From Triparma columacea (taxonomy: Eukaryota; Sar; Bolidophyceae; Parmales; Triparmaceae), in contig BRYA01000403.1 of the NCBI GenBank assembly GCA_030267965.1, forward strand, positions 1-12,851: a stretch of 12,851 nucleotides of DNA. Reading direction: 5' to 3'. Both the position numbers and the translations under genes were made by a program. A model generated the notes under the pieces. The model was not told the origin of the DNA and searched no databases. It saw only the letters and a program-made list of their open reading frames with translations. Positions within the stretch are counted from its first letter, which is position 1, and every line of letters begins with the position of its first letter. Below are positions 1 through 8,663 of this stretch, in pieces.

Positions 1-944
1 ACAAGTGCCAGAACCAGCAGATGAGAACTTTCCTGCAACACACTCTTCGCAGTCGGTGGTTAATAAGCCGGCGGTTGGGTTTGAGAAGCCGGCATCGCAG
101 TGGTAGAAGGCACAGGCGTAGGAATAGTGTAAACCATCAACACCGGTAGTGTCCAAAGCGGACCCTGTGAAAAAGGAGAGAGATAGGAATAGGAATTGGT
201 GCAGCGGTATCGTAAAGTGAGTTGTGAGGTTAGGAATGGTTCTACAGACTACACAATCCTCATTCTCGTCTTACCTTGGATTGGAGTGTTGGAGGAGTAG
301 GGAGAAGGGCACGTATTGTATATGGTGATGGTTCCGCTGTCCCTGTAAATATCATCACCGTCTCCTGAGTCTGCTGTGTTTCCATTGAAGCTTGTTCCGT
401 AGATATTAATAACTCCATAATAAACATAAATTGCTCCACCACCATAATAAGTATCTTTAGCTCTATTCTTTGAGAAGATACAGAGCTTCAAGTCCACAAT
501 GGCACCATTGTACATGGCAATCCCACCACCACCACCACCAGTACCAGAACTAGCATACCCCTTGTCAAAGGTGAGGGCTCGGAGAGTAAGTGTACCTCTC
601 CTAGTTCCAACCACATCCATCACTCTTCTTGCATTCTCTCCATCCAACACACAGCTTGCGTTGTCCTCCACACACTTGACCTCTCCATTCAAGCCATCTG
701 TCTTCAGCATGTCCCATCTCCATGCACAAGACCCCTGTGAGCATTTATACAACCCAACAGCTAGAATTGTAGTGTCACCATTCGCCATGATGGAGTTGCC
801 AGTGTTAGTACCGTCGTGTACATAATTACTGACCGTGTTGAACAGTCCGTTCATATCGGCCACATTCAACGACCTCCCTCCGACTAGGACTAAGCAGGCC
901 CAAAAGATTAGGCAAATATGAGACACTCTCACGAGGCGCTGCAT
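1..944 (-). CDS. Secreted Pmp-repeat / ephrin-receptor-like protein, 5' part (two exons, runs off left edge)
   Basis: Exon 1 is 944-275 and exon 2 is 164 to the window edge. The intron (274-165, 110 nt) has a GTAAGA donor and a CTCTCTCC...TTTTTCACAG acceptor; joining is phase 1 and leaves exon 2 fully open. Residues 1-24 form a signal peptide: basic start, hydrophobic core CLIFWACLVLVGG. Residues ~120-210 are glycine-rich, with GGGAIYV and two FxxN signatures (FSKN at 157-160, FNGN at 186-189). These are typical of chlamydial polymorphic-outer-membrane-protein (Pmp) beta-helix repeats, which are widespread in algal surface proteins. Exon 2 is cysteine-rich (YACAFYHCDAGF, DCEECVAGKFSSAGSGTC) and resembles ephrin-receptor-like/GCC2-GCC3 repeats, so the whole is probably a cell-surface or secreted protein. 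Its substrate or partner is unknown. Without splicing the frame stops at 249 after eight intron-coded residues; the acceptor and the open cysteine-rich exon make splicing much likelier. Confidence 0.8.
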
Positions 945-1090
945 TGCTGAGAAATCCCTGGTTTGGCCAAAGATAGATGAGTTACCTTATAGGAACCGAC
1001 GTCGGATAAGACTAGGCGTATCTAATTTATATGAATTACACAACAGATGGAACGGAGGAGGGAATTTTTGGGATTTATTTAACTGGATTT

Positions 1091-1107
1091 GAGTGAGTGA
1101 GTGAGTG
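1091..1107. repeat. (GAGT)4 microsatellite
   Basis: Four copies of GAGT and a trailing G in the intergenic region. It has no evident function. Confidence 0.85.
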
Positions 1108-1189
1108 CTGAGATTTCCCCAAATTCTGGGTTCGGAAGGGTGAAAACCAGAACAATAAGGAGGGTAATAAAAAGAGGTTCTCTCCCCGT

Positions 1190-1201
1190 TATATATATAT
1201 A
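1190..1201. repeat. (TA)6 dinucleotide run
   Basis: A TA dinucleotide run followed by a T-run, in an AT-rich part of the intergenic region. It may be a TATA-like promoter element for the minus-strand gene starting at 944, but this cannot be told apart from a simple repeat by sequence alone. Confidence 0.8.
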
Positions 1202-1254
1202 TTTTCTTATCGTTTTCCACAAAAGCGTATATCCTTATCCTTTCTCCTTCTCAA

Positions 1255-2322
1255 TTACGAGAATCCCTTAAATCCCATCGCTTTCATAATATCTTGTTCC
1301 TCCCCCTCCTCATCTTCCTCCTTTTCCTTAGTTTCCTCTTCCTCCTTTCTTTTTTTCTCCTCTTGTTTCTTCCTCCATTTCTCCTCTTTCTTCCTTTCCT
1401 TTTCCTTCCTTTTAATTTCAAGTATCTCCTCCAATTTATCCTCCTCCGTCCTCATACTTTCAGCCGCCTTTTCAAGTTCCCTTTTCTCTTTCTCCCCTCC
1501 TTCGTTATTTTTCCTTTTCTTCGAACCGACCCCCTGCGTTATTTTCCTCCTTCTCATTTCCTCTAATTTCCCTTTAATCCCTCCCACCGTGCTTTGTTCA
1601 ACTCTCATAGTAAACCCTAACGCCCTCTGGTGTTTCTTCCCGTTAATATGGTCTAAATACCCTAGACTATCCTTCAAATAGCAGTCGCAAACAGCGCAGT
1701 GCCATCCAACCCCACTTTTCGTAACCCCGTCCGTGATCGAAGGAGAGGAGTCGGCGATCACCTCAGAGGTACCGACCTTGTTATCGATACCGGAGACCTT
1801 GGATGTACGGGCCTTGAGGTAGGCGCGGTTTGAACCCTCGGGCTTGGAGGCGGAGGAGGAGGCCATCTGCAAATGCTGATCTACTGATACCTGAGACTGC
1901 AGTTTCTGGGGTTGGGAAGGGGGGATATTCACGGAGGGTGAGAAATGGGGGAGTGTGTGGGGAGAACATTTGGATGAATTGTAAAACCTGAGACTCGAGT
2001 CACATTCCTCTAAGCCCCTCTCCCAAGCCTCCTAAAAGTGGACGATGTTGTCATCCTCAAATGAGTTGTCTTCCTGGTGTCCTTTTTAGCAGTCCTTAGT
2101 AGTCCTTTAAGTAGTTGTTTAACAGTCCTCATGTGTACGTACCCTCTCCTCTCCTCTTCTCTCTCTTTCACTTACCTTAACTCTCTCCTGTTGTATGTAC
2201 GTATCATCCTTCTCCTCTCCTCCCCTAGCTTTCCTCTCTGCTGCCCTTGCTGCAAAGGCCTCTTTGTCCCATGTTCTCCTTTCTACATTAACATTCTTTT
2301 TGTATGATGTGTCAGACGACAT
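1255..2322 (-). CDS. ZMAT2: ZMAT2 / SNU23-like matrin-type zinc-finger spliceosomal protein (two exons)
   Basis: Exon 1 is 2322-2176 (49 codons, phase 0) with donor AAG|GTAAGT. It holds the family N-terminus RRTWDKEAFAARAAERKAR, matching the conserved RRxWDKxxYxxxAxxR of ZMAT2. Exon 2 ends at the TAA at 1257-1255 and carries GWHCAVCDCYLKDSLGYLDH then INGKKHQRALGFTMRVEQST. This is the diagnostic U1-type C2H2 finger (C-x2-C-x12-H-x5-H, about 1700-1630) and its conserved flank. The C-terminus is a highly charged Lys/Glu helix ending in an MGFKGF motif, similar to the MGFSGF near the human C-terminus. In yeast and human the homologue belongs to the U4/U6.U5 tri-snRNP and acts in spliceosome activation in the nucleus. 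The exon 2 acceptor is uncertain: in-frame CAG sites allow starts at 1905, 1896, 1890, 1875 or 1866, giving about 252-265 residues against 199 in human. The identity is secure; the junction is not. Confidence 0.88.
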
Positions 2323-2518
2323 TGTTGAGGGGTAGGATTTGGACGATTATGACGCTTGGACTTGATTCAAAGGAGAAAATGGAGTGAGGAGAAATGTGGA
2401 ATTGAGATTGAGAGATTGAGAAAGCATTGGAAGGAGGGGAGGGGAGAGCCAAAACTTCCTAATCTCCTTGAGCCCCAATTTTGCCACATAATCTCTCAAA
2501 AAGGGCCAATTAAAAATC
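2323..2518. promoter_or_regulatory. Divergent promoter region between ZMAT2 and the UbiA gene
   Basis: This 196-bp spacer separates two start codons pointing away from each other, so it must contain both 5' UTRs and probably a shared bidirectional promoter. Its plus strand is purine-rich (repeated GAGATTGAGA, AGGAGGGGAG). I see no clear TATA box. Confidence 0.5.
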
Positions 2519-4021
2519 ATGAAGTGCATGGCTACGACGACTATAGCTGTATATCTATGTGTTATACCTATATTAACGCAATCATTTCAAATAAATCGCG
2601 TAACTCATCGTCCTAACACTCATATTCAAACAAACAAGTATAAATATAAAATGGATATGTATACTAGGGAGCTCCCTACCCCCTTATACGCCTCTACGTC
2701 ATCCTTCTCCTCAACATCTACCTCATCTCAAGACTCAACACCATCTACGACACCCTCCACACCCTCCACACCCTCCACACCCTCCAAATGGAGACAAACA
2801 CTACCAGCATTAATAAGTTCATGTAGATTATCTAACATACCAGGTGCTTGTTATATGTCATTATGTGGATCATATACATCATATAAATACATAACAGCTA
2901 CCCTAACCTCAACCCTCCTAACCTCAACCCTAACCTCCCCCAACCTTGGTCTAAAACACTGGCTAAAAACCACAGTCCTAACCCCTGTTATGGCCAACGC
3001 TCTCCTCTGTCTAAGTCTCGTGACAGCAACCAGCATGGTAGTAAACGATTACTTCGACGCACGTTCCGGTACCGACCTCGTGAACACCGCCGTCGGTGGC
3101 GCCGTTTTATCCAAGCCAATGGCATCTGGTTTAGTGAATCTAACCTCAGCGAAGAAGTTCGTGTCCGTGCTATACTCAATTCTGCTTATCCTACTCTGTT
3201 TCCTACCCAACGTAGGCTCCCGCTTAGCGGTCGTAGTAAGCACGATCTTAACCTTCCTATACACGAATCAGATAAAGCCGTTCACCTTCTGGAAGAACGT
3301 GTCCTGCGCATTCGTAGTTGCCGCTGCGCCTCTTATGGGTGGTTTCGCAACGTTCTCATCTTTCCCGTCCCTGTCTTACAGCGTTCATTTAGAAGCGTTT
3401 AAAACACTACTACCGTTATCGTTGAGTATAGGGTTAGGTATTCTACACAGGGAGATACTAATGGACATTCAGGATGTGCGTGGTGACGAGGTAGCCGGGG
3501 TTAAAACCGTGCCCGTTGTTTACGGGGCGAGGAGAGCGGCGCAGCTTAGTTTCGGAGCTGTTTTAGGTATGATGACAGTCGTTGTTAAGGAGGGTATAAG
3601 GAAGGCTCGAATAACAAATTTTGGATTGAGAGGTATCATCAAGCCTACCATAGGTATCGTCGGTGTCGTTGTTATGGCGTTTAGGTGCTTCGCGGTATTG
3701 AGGGAGACGGGAAAGATGGGGGAGGATCAGTTCGACGTACCGTCCATACGTGAATGGACGCTTTTACCGACAGGGGAAGTACAGGGGAAGGTTTATGGGA
3801 GCGGATCATTCCCTGATGGTGAGGACGTTACGACGAGCAGGATTAGGGAGGGCGAGGAGGCAGATGATGGGAGGGTTGTGGTTACGGAGACTGGGACAAG
3901 GTACAGACTGGGGGGAGGGGACGAGGAGGAGAGGAGGAGAGAGAGGGTTAATGAACGAGCGGGGAAGGCTATTGGGGAAGGGAAGATTACTATGTTTATG
4001 GTACTGACGGGAATGTGCTGA
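2519..4021 (+). CDS. UbiA-family prenyltransferase, probably plastid-targeted
   Basis: A single exon of 500 codons. The two metal/diphosphate-binding motifs of the UbiA superfamily are intact: NDYFDARSGTDLVN (176-189) and DIQDVRGDEVAG (316-327, DxxDxxGD). A KPMASG loop (199-204) corresponds to the family RPxxSG. Hydrophobic segments near 152-175, 212-230, 233-250, 260-278, 296-313, 341-356 and 373-392 fit a polytopic membrane enzyme that transfers an isoprenoid chain to an acceptor ring or lipid. The N-terminus has a hydrophobic signal (MATTTIAVYLCVIPIL) and then TQSF and a Ser/Thr-rich stretch, like the bipartite plastid leaders of algae with secondary red plastids. The Asp spacing of motif 1 (NDxxDxxxxxD) is closer to MenA/ABC4-type than to COQ2-type enzymes, but the substrate cannot be assigned. 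The tail (~397-485) is charged and long for the family, followed by a short hydrophobic end. A C-terminal intron is not excluded. Confidence 0.88.
   Translation: MKCMATTTIAVYLCVIPILTQSFQINRVTHRPNTHIQTNKYKYKMDMYTRELPTPLYASTSSFSSTSTSSQDSTPSTTPSTPSTPSTPSKWRQTLPALISSCRLSNIPGACYMSLCGSYTSYKYITATLTSTLLTSTLTSPNLGLKHWLKTTVLTPVMANALLCLSLVTATSMVVNDYFDARSGTDLVNTAVGGAVLSKPMASGLVNLTSAKKFVSVLYSILLILLCFLPNVGSRLAVVVSTILTFLYTNQIKPFTFWKNVSCAFVVAAAPLMGGFATFSSFPSLSYSVHLEAFKTLLPLSLSIGLGILHREILMDIQDVRGDEVAGVKTVPVVYGARRAAQLSFGAVLGMMTVVVKEGIRKARITNFGLRGIIKPTIGIVGVVVMAFRCFAVLRETGKMGEDQFDVPSIREWTLLPTGEVQGKVYGSGSFPDGEDVTTSRIREGEEADDGRVVVTETGTRYRLGGGDEEERRRERVNERAGKAIGEGKITMFMVLTGMC
2751..2786 (+). repeat. 9-bp minisatellite inside the UbiA coding region
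   Basis: Four exact copies of CACCCTCCA, encoding a TPS tripeptide repeat in the presumed transit peptide. The period is a multiple of three, so copy-number change keeps the frame. Confidence 0.95.
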
Positions 4022-4276
4022 GGGGGGGATAAGGGGGAGGGGGGAATAATTAGGTTAAGTAGGACAAATAATGCAACGGATACAATGGGAGGGAAACTCG
4101 GGCAAAAGATAACGGCACACACCTTCCAAATATAAAAACAGGGGTTTCCCTTCTTTTCGATAATAACATACTTTTTGGTTCACAAGTAGCGGAACCAAAA
4201 ACAACCGCAGCCCACGATCCTCCCCCCAAACATTGCTACATTTTGTATTCCCCCCCCCCCCACCACCACCACTCCT
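4022..4276. other. Convergent 3' intergenic region with C-tract
   Basis: The UbiA gene and the coiled-coil gene end toward each other across this 255-bp gap, so it holds both 3' UTRs and polyadenylation signals. It contains a 12-C homopolymer at 4250-4261 followed by (CAC)4. No gene or RNA is apparent. Confidence 0.6.
4250..4261. repeat. Poly(C) homopolymer
   Basis: Twelve consecutive C on the plus strand, just past the stop codon of the minus-strand coiled-coil gene, followed by a CAC triplet run. Its length is prone to sequencing error. Confidence 0.9.
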
Positions 4277-7270
4277 TCAAGTGTCCTTAAATAGGTATGG
4301 GCTCATAAACGCGCTCGTCTCAACGCTCATATTACCCCCCCCATCCCCTCCTCCCCCCTCCACTTCTTCCCCCCCCTCCATCCCCTCAAGCATTTGTATC
4401 TTCCCCAAGATCTTCCCGCTTTCGCTTACCATCTTCCTAACCTCGCTCGTCATACGACCCACACCCCCGGACTTGAAGGCCTCGTACAGCTCGCTAGCCT
4501 GCCTATCTGAGTTCGTGCTGCTCCCCAACGTGTCGTTGTCCCCCTCTCCCCCCTCCCCCCCTTCCCCCCCGTCCCCCACCAACGGGCTACCCCTTAAACT
4601 ATCCATCCTCCCCCTGCTCCTCGTAGCGCTAGGCATAACCTCCTTGGCACGGAAATCATCGGCGACCCTACCACCCTCGCTCTTGTCCATGTAACCCTGT
4701 AGGAGTTTCTCGTTCTCCCTCCTGAGTCTGTCGTTTTCAACCCTCAACATTCCGACCTTGCTCTCCAACTCAGAGGGTAGGAGGGGGTACGAGAAGAGCT
4801 TTGGCGCCCCGGGGGCGTCCGATGTCCCCCCCTCTCCCCCCCCCCTGAGGTCCGAGGGTGAAGCTGCGCCCCTCTTGACGCCCCTCCTGTCGTCGTCGGC
4901 GAGGCTCGAGACCTGAAGCTGGAGGCCGGAGATCTCCTCGTCCTTCTGCTTCAGAAGCTCGTCCTTTAACTCGACCTTCCTAGCCTCCCTCTTCAGCGCC
5001 ATGACGATCTCCTTCTCCCTCTTCTCCCACTGCTTGTTAAGCAGTTTCCTCTCCTCTAAAAACTCCCTCCCCAGGTCGTCCCTGGCCCTCATCTCATCAA
5101 CCAGCCTCTTCATCGTCCCGTCGAACCTAACCCCCTCCTTCCTCATGATAACCTCCGCCTCCCTATACCTATCGACCAGCGCCTCATTCTGCTCCTCCAG
5201 CGCTATGCACCTCTCCTTAAGCGCCTCCGCCTCTGCCCTGCTTACCCTAACCTCCCCCTCCGCGTCGTTCACCGACCCTGCCAGCTTCTCCCTTAGCTTG
5301 TCCAATTCCTTCTCCCTGTCCATAAGGTGCTGCGAAGCGTAGGCCTCCCCCCTCTCTGCCCTCAGGCACCTCTCCCTCCACTCCCCCATTGCGCGATCCT
5401 TGGCGTGTTCGTTCTGTGAGATCTGGTTACGTAGACGCTCCACGGTCGCGTCGTCCTTCTCCTTTACTTTCTTGGCGATCCGAAGGCTCTCCTGCATTCT
5501 GTTGAACTCGTCCGTCAACTCGTCGTTCTTCCTAATGGTCTCCCTAGTCCTCTCGCTGCTAGACTCGTGAGCCTCGCTCTTCAAACGAAGCTCGGTTTTC
5601 AGAACGTGGACCGTGCCCTTGAGGTCGTGGATCTCGGACATCAGCGTCCCCTCAGCGCTCGTGTGCTGCCTCCGAAGGTCCACGACCATCGAGGCCAGGT
5701 CGTCCCCCCTCATATCCGAGAGGTTCTTTATCTTGTTCAGCCTCGTCAGCTTGTCGGCGGCAATCTGCGCGACCCTCTCCCCCGTCTTCTTCTGCGCGAG
5801 GTTCTTCGTCGTTGCCAGGTGGTGCAGTCTCCTCTTCTCAGCGTTGGCGAGGCCCAGGTCCTTGCACAGGGCCCTTATACGGTCGTCGTCGTTCAGGCCC
5901 TTCTGACGGGCGACCTCCAGCTCTGAGCGGTTTGAACGGACCTCAGAGGCGAGCTTCTCGACGAGGGCTCGGTTCCTGCTTGACATGGTAAGGTTCTTCT
6001 TGTGGGCCTTCTGAAGCTCCACCTCTAAAAAGTCAATCTGCCTCCAGAGCTCAGACATGTCAGAAATCAACGTCTCGCGCTGCTCCTTGAAGGCGGACAC
6101 CGGGTTCTGCATTATTTCAGCCCGGGTCAAGCTATTTCTGTCGGGACGGGGATCGTGAAGGGAAGACTGGAAGGTAGAGCGCATCGTGTGAAGTTTGGTT
6201 GCTGACTTTGGCGGGAGCGGGGGTTCATGGTCGATCATGCAGTTCTGCCCCCCCACAATCATGTCCGACATGTGGAGCGCCGAGCCCTGCACCTGCCGCT
6301 GGGCCTGGCCCTGAGATTCCTTCGTCCGCTCCGCCCTGCCGAGGCGGGCCTCCCGCTTCGCGATCGTGAAGGGCGTCGTGCTGGACGTGACGGGCAATCC
6401 GGACGAGGTTACGCGCAAACTTGACGCATCCAGGTTCAGCGTGGACGCCGCAGAAGCGGTGAAGTCCTGCGTCTGGTGGAAGTCCTGCGTCTGATTGTAC
6501 TCCTCCTCCTCAGCCCCCCCCTTTGTACTTAATTCTCTAGCCTCGGCGCGGGGGCTCACATAGGAGCTGTATATTTTGTCGTCCTCATCATGCTCGTCCT
6601 CTTGCTTGACCTTCTCCCCAGCCCCTCTCCTTTCCTCCTCCTCCTCTTCCACCACCTTCTCCTCCTCAACCACCTCTTTCTCCACCACCACTACCTCCTC
6701 CTCTTCGTCGTCATCCTCCTCCTTATAGTACTCAACACCATACCCCCCATAGTCCCTTCCACCGGAGATATAATCAGTCGCTGAGGGAGGCGAGAGCCTC
6801 CCCCCCGGAGTGGCAGTGGCAGTGGCAGTGGCAAATGGGGAAGCTGTAGCTGTAGCACCCAGGGAAGCCCGGCGAATCACACCCTTGACCCGCTCCTCAG
6901 TCGTCAGAGGAGGGTTCATCTTCTCCCAAGCCGAAGCCAGCTGAGATTTGCGGAATTTCTTTTCTATTGTCTTTGTGGCTAGGGCCTGAACTGACGGGGT
7001 TGGAGTCGAAGGAGAAGTGGAGGATGCCCCGACGTCAGAGCCGCGGGCAGCAACATCTATCGATTGGGGCGTCAGATCAACTGTTTGGTCAGGACGACCC
7101 GCGGAGCCAGCCAGGGTTGTGGCAGTTGTTGAGGGAGTCCCCGACGAAGGGTGTGGTGGGTTTGCGCTTGCCTGAGATCGGGACGAACGGGAAGGGGGGG
7201 CGCTAGAGGCAACATAGCCACCAGCGAGATTCGCCGGCCGCGACCGACGCCGCGAAAAAGCTGATGGCAT
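4277..7270 (-). CDS. Large coiled-coil protein of unknown function (997 aa, intronless)
   Basis: A single uninterrupted frame from ATG at 7270 to TGA at 4279-4277. Residues 1-170 are Ser/Pro/Ala/Thr-rich and basic at the start (AFSRRRSRP), probably disordered. Residues ~180-232 are strongly acidic (EEDDDEEEE, then Val/Glu/Lys runs). A direct hexapeptide repeat NQTQDF/HQTQDF lies near 259-270. From about 390 to 830 the sequence is charged and rich in Leu/Glu/Lys/Arg with heptad-like spacing, a long coiled coil. A short second leucine-zipper-like stretch (VGMLRVENDRLRRENEKLL) lies near 875. The C-terminal region is Gly/Asp/Glu-rich, ending YLFKDT. Such an architecture fits a cytoskeletal, centrosomal or basal-body scaffold, but I recognise no diagnostic domain. 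The gene lacks introns over 3 kb, unlike its right-hand neighbours, and is divergent from the membrane-protein gene at 7477. Confidence 0.82.
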   Translation of the reverse strand: MPSAFSRRRSRPANLAGGYVASSAPPSRSSRSQASANPPHPSSGTPSTTATTLAGSAGRPDQTVDLTPQSIDVAARGSDVGASSTSPSTPTPSVQALATKTIEKKFRKSQLASAWEKMNPPLTTEERVKGVIRRASLGATATASPFATATATATPGGRLSPPSATDYISGGRDYGGYGVEYYKEEDDDEEEEVVVVEKEVVEEEKVVEEEEEERRGAGEKVKQEDEHDEDDKIYSSYVSPRAEARELSTKGGAEEEEYNQTQDFHQTQDFTASAASTLNLDASSLRVTSSGLPVTSSTTPFTIAKREARLGRAERTKESQGQAQRQVQGSALHMSDMIVGGQNCMIDHEPPLPPKSATKLHTMRSTFQSSLHDPRPDRNSLTRAEIMQNPVSAFKEQRETLISDMSELWRQIDFLEVELQKAHKKNLTMSSRNRALVEKLASEVRSNRSELEVARQKGLNDDDRIRALCKDLGLANAEKRRLHHLATTKNLAQKKTGERVAQIAADKLTRLNKIKNLSDMRGDDLASMVVDLRRQHTSAEGTLMSEIHDLKGTVHVLKTELRLKSEAHESSSERTRETIRKNDELTDEFNRMQESLRIAKKVKEKDDATVERLRNQISQNEHAKDRAMGEWRERCLRAERGEAYASQHLMDREKELDKLREKLAGSVNDAEGEVRVSRAEAEALKERCIALEEQNEALVDRYREAEVIMRKEGVRFDGTMKRLVDEMRARDDLGREFLEERKLLNKQWEKREKEIVMALKREARKVELKDELLKQKDEEISGLQLQVSSLADDDRRGVKRGAASPSDLRGGGEGGTSDAPGAPKLFSYPLLPSELESKVGMLRVENDRLRRENEKLLQGYMDKSEGGRVADDFRAKEVMPSATRSRGRMDSLRGSPLVGDGGEGGEGGEGDNDTLGSSTNSDRQASELYEAFKSGGVGRMTSEVRKMVSESGKILGKIQMLEGMEGGEEVEGGGGDGGGNMSVETSAFMSPYLFKDT
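6461..6496 (-). repeat. 18-bp tandem duplication in the coiled-coil gene
   Basis: Two adjacent 18-bp units beginning GAAGTCCTGCGTCTG, encoding the NQTQDF/HQTQDF pair on the minus strand. They are in frame, so the protein simply gained six residues. Confidence 0.85.
6809..6832 (-). repeat. (AGTGGC)4 hexanucleotide repeat in the coiled-coil gene
   Basis: Four exact hexamers on the plus strand encode an alternating Ala-Thr run (about residues 147-154) on the minus strand. Frame is preserved by the six-base period. Confidence 0.93.
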
Positions 7271-7476
7271 GAGAAAGTTAAGATTTGGTGCTAGGGGAGG
7301 AAAAAAGGCCTTGGTTCGGACTTGGGTTCCCAGCAGATCAGTTTGTCCAACATTTTAAAACCTTACTAGGTTGTGTGGAGTTTGAGGCATCTTCAAGGGA
7401 CAAGAACGGACTGAAAGGGCGAATCAAGTTGAAATACGGGACTAGAGAAAGTCATATTGTGACACAACGCTTAGGG
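7271..7476. promoter_or_regulatory. Divergent promoter / 5' region between the coiled-coil gene and the small membrane-protein gene
   Basis: This 206-bp gap separates two outward-facing start codons. From 7282 the plus-strand frame is already open and continuous with the downstream gene for 65 codons before its first ATG at 7477, preceded by TAA at 7279-7281. The stretch is therefore either 5' UTR or coding sequence joined to an undetected upstream exon. No TATA box is evident. Confidence 0.4.
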
Positions 7477-8090
7477 ATGGCCATGAATATGAACCTTCGT
7501 GGTGTGGGCGGAGGGGTGGAGGGGGAGGGGGAGGACCCTTACACCAGATTCTTGGCAACCGACGCCAATGGGAACGTTCTCGAGGAGAATCCCACTACGA
7601 GGATCGGGGAGGTCGGCGTCGGAACTTTCATCATCCTATTTCTGCTCATTGCCTACGTGGGCATCTGCTGCTTTGGCTCTATGATGAAAAAGCCGGGGTT
7701 GCTCTACTGTCAGAGCACCTTCTGGTTCGCCACCATAATAATATTCCTCTTCCAGGCCCAGAGGACCGACAGGTATATCCAAGAGGAGGAACAAGTTGAC
7801 GAAGTTGATGAATACTTCAATGCCAGACTCTTCCTCTTGATTATGCTCATCATGACGAGCTTTTGTTCATGGTAAGTGCACACGCGCGTGCGGGGGTAGG
7901 AGATTCAGGGGGATGGGCTCCGATGCGGTTCCGATGCGATTCCGGTGTACACTTCTTTTACTCTCAACATTTCTCACCCCCCCCCCCTCGCAGCTGCTGC
8001 TGGATCTCGTGGGTTCTCAGCCCACCCGTCACCCCACAGCACACAGAAAGTCACGCTGAAAGCAACTTCCTGAAGGGACGTCCTCTCTAA
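7477..8090 (+). CDS. Small three-helix membrane protein, unknown function (two exons)
   Basis: Exon 1 is 7477-7871, with donor ATG|GTAAGT in phase 2. Exon 2 is 7994-8090, after a C-rich tract ending CTCGCAG. The 122-nt intron joins cleanly to give 163 residues ending at TAA 8088-8090. An unspliced reading would stop inside the donor itself (TGG TAA). Predicted helices lie near residues 46-66 (TFIILFLLIAYVGICCF), 78-95 (FWFATIIIFLFQ) and 115-135 (LFLLIMLIMTSF, continuing across the junction into Cys/Trp-rich sequence). An acidic loop (EEEQVDEVDEYF) sits between helices 2 and 3. The start chosen is the first in-frame ATG; a second lies at 7483. The open frame extends upstream without an ATG, so an unseen 5' exon is possible. 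I recognise no family. The alternative acceptor at a later CAG would shorten exon 2. Confidence 0.6.
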
Positions 8091-8663
8091 GGAAAATAGG
8101 TTAAGAAAGAAACTGGAGGGCAAAACCAAACAAAATGTAATATATTGTGAAATGAAAGAGAACAAACGAGTGCTATTTTTCTATCTACACCGCCCTATTA
8201 AATACTTTAGAAACGGATTCGTCATTATCCATACCGCCCTTTTAGTAGTTAATTTAGTTAGGTTTATTTTTTCCTAAGCACGGCAAATTTCGGAGACCTC
8301 TCTTCGTTTTTTTTGCCTTGACCCTAAAATTCTAGTTTCTTGCTTGTGAGTACGCAATCAGGACTCGAGATAAAGTGAGAGCCCTTCTCTTTCACCTAAT
8401 TTCTAAGCTCCATGTCAAAACTGCGTGAATTTGGGGTTGGGAGGTTGAAACATCCAGTATTTGCGAGCAAGGAGGGGGGTGTTCAGTTGGGGCCTAATTT
8501 TTTATTAACGGAAGGAATTTAGACCCTATTTATGTTACATCGACCGCTGTCACTGTATTATGTACTGAAAATCGACAGGAATCAATGACTGGGACGGCTC
8601 ACCCCATTTCCATCGTCTCCGCAGATATAAGCTTCACAAGATAAGGAAGAAGGTTTGACGAGG
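8091..8663. other. Intergenic region upstream of the multi-exon gene; possible 5' UTR intron
   Basis: No coding signal is seen in this 573-bp AT-rich region. It should contain the promoter and 5' UTR of the gene starting at 8664. A good acceptor (CCATCGTCTCCGCAG, ending 8624) precedes the start by 39 nt, and GTGAGT at 8346-8351 is a candidate donor, which would make a 279-nt 5' UTR intron. A 19-codon upstream ORF (8585-8644) would be disrupted by that splice. No tRNA fold or other RNA gene is recognised. Confidence 0.4.

Larger units (their letters stand above)
945..1254. promoter_or_regulatory. Intergenic region upstream of the Pmp-repeat gene
   Basis: This 310-bp stretch lies between the start of the left gene and the stop of ZMAT2, both on the minus strand. 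It should hold the promoter and 5' UTR of the left gene and the 3' UTR of ZMAT2. It contains a (GAGT)4 run at 1091-1107 and a (TA)6 run at 1190-1201, which could act as a TATA-like element about 250 bp upstream of the ATG. I see no convincing gene in it. Confidence 0.45.

Noticed and set aside
987..1220. A 77-codon minus-strand frame in the intergenic region
   Set aside because: It includes the TA and GAGT microsatellites, has no recognisable protein pattern, and lies where a promoter is expected.
2905..2940. CCCTAA-like telomeric repeat
   Set aside because: CTAACCTCAACCCT-like repeats are irregular, lie in the UbiA coding frame (Thr/Ser/Leu repeats), and are not a true telomere array.
4233..4694. 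A 153-codon plus-strand proline-rich frame
   Set aside because: It is antisense to the Gly/Glu-rich C-terminus of the coiled-coil gene and starts in the poly-C tract.
7285..7287. TTG as the start of the small membrane protein
   Set aside because: A non-AUG start is not expected in a nuclear gene without support; the first in-frame ATG at 7477 is used instead.
8091..8663. Possible tRNA or other RNA gene in the AT-rich gap
   Set aside because: I found no cloverleaf, no B-box-like GGTTCGAATCC sequence and no snRNA signature by eye.
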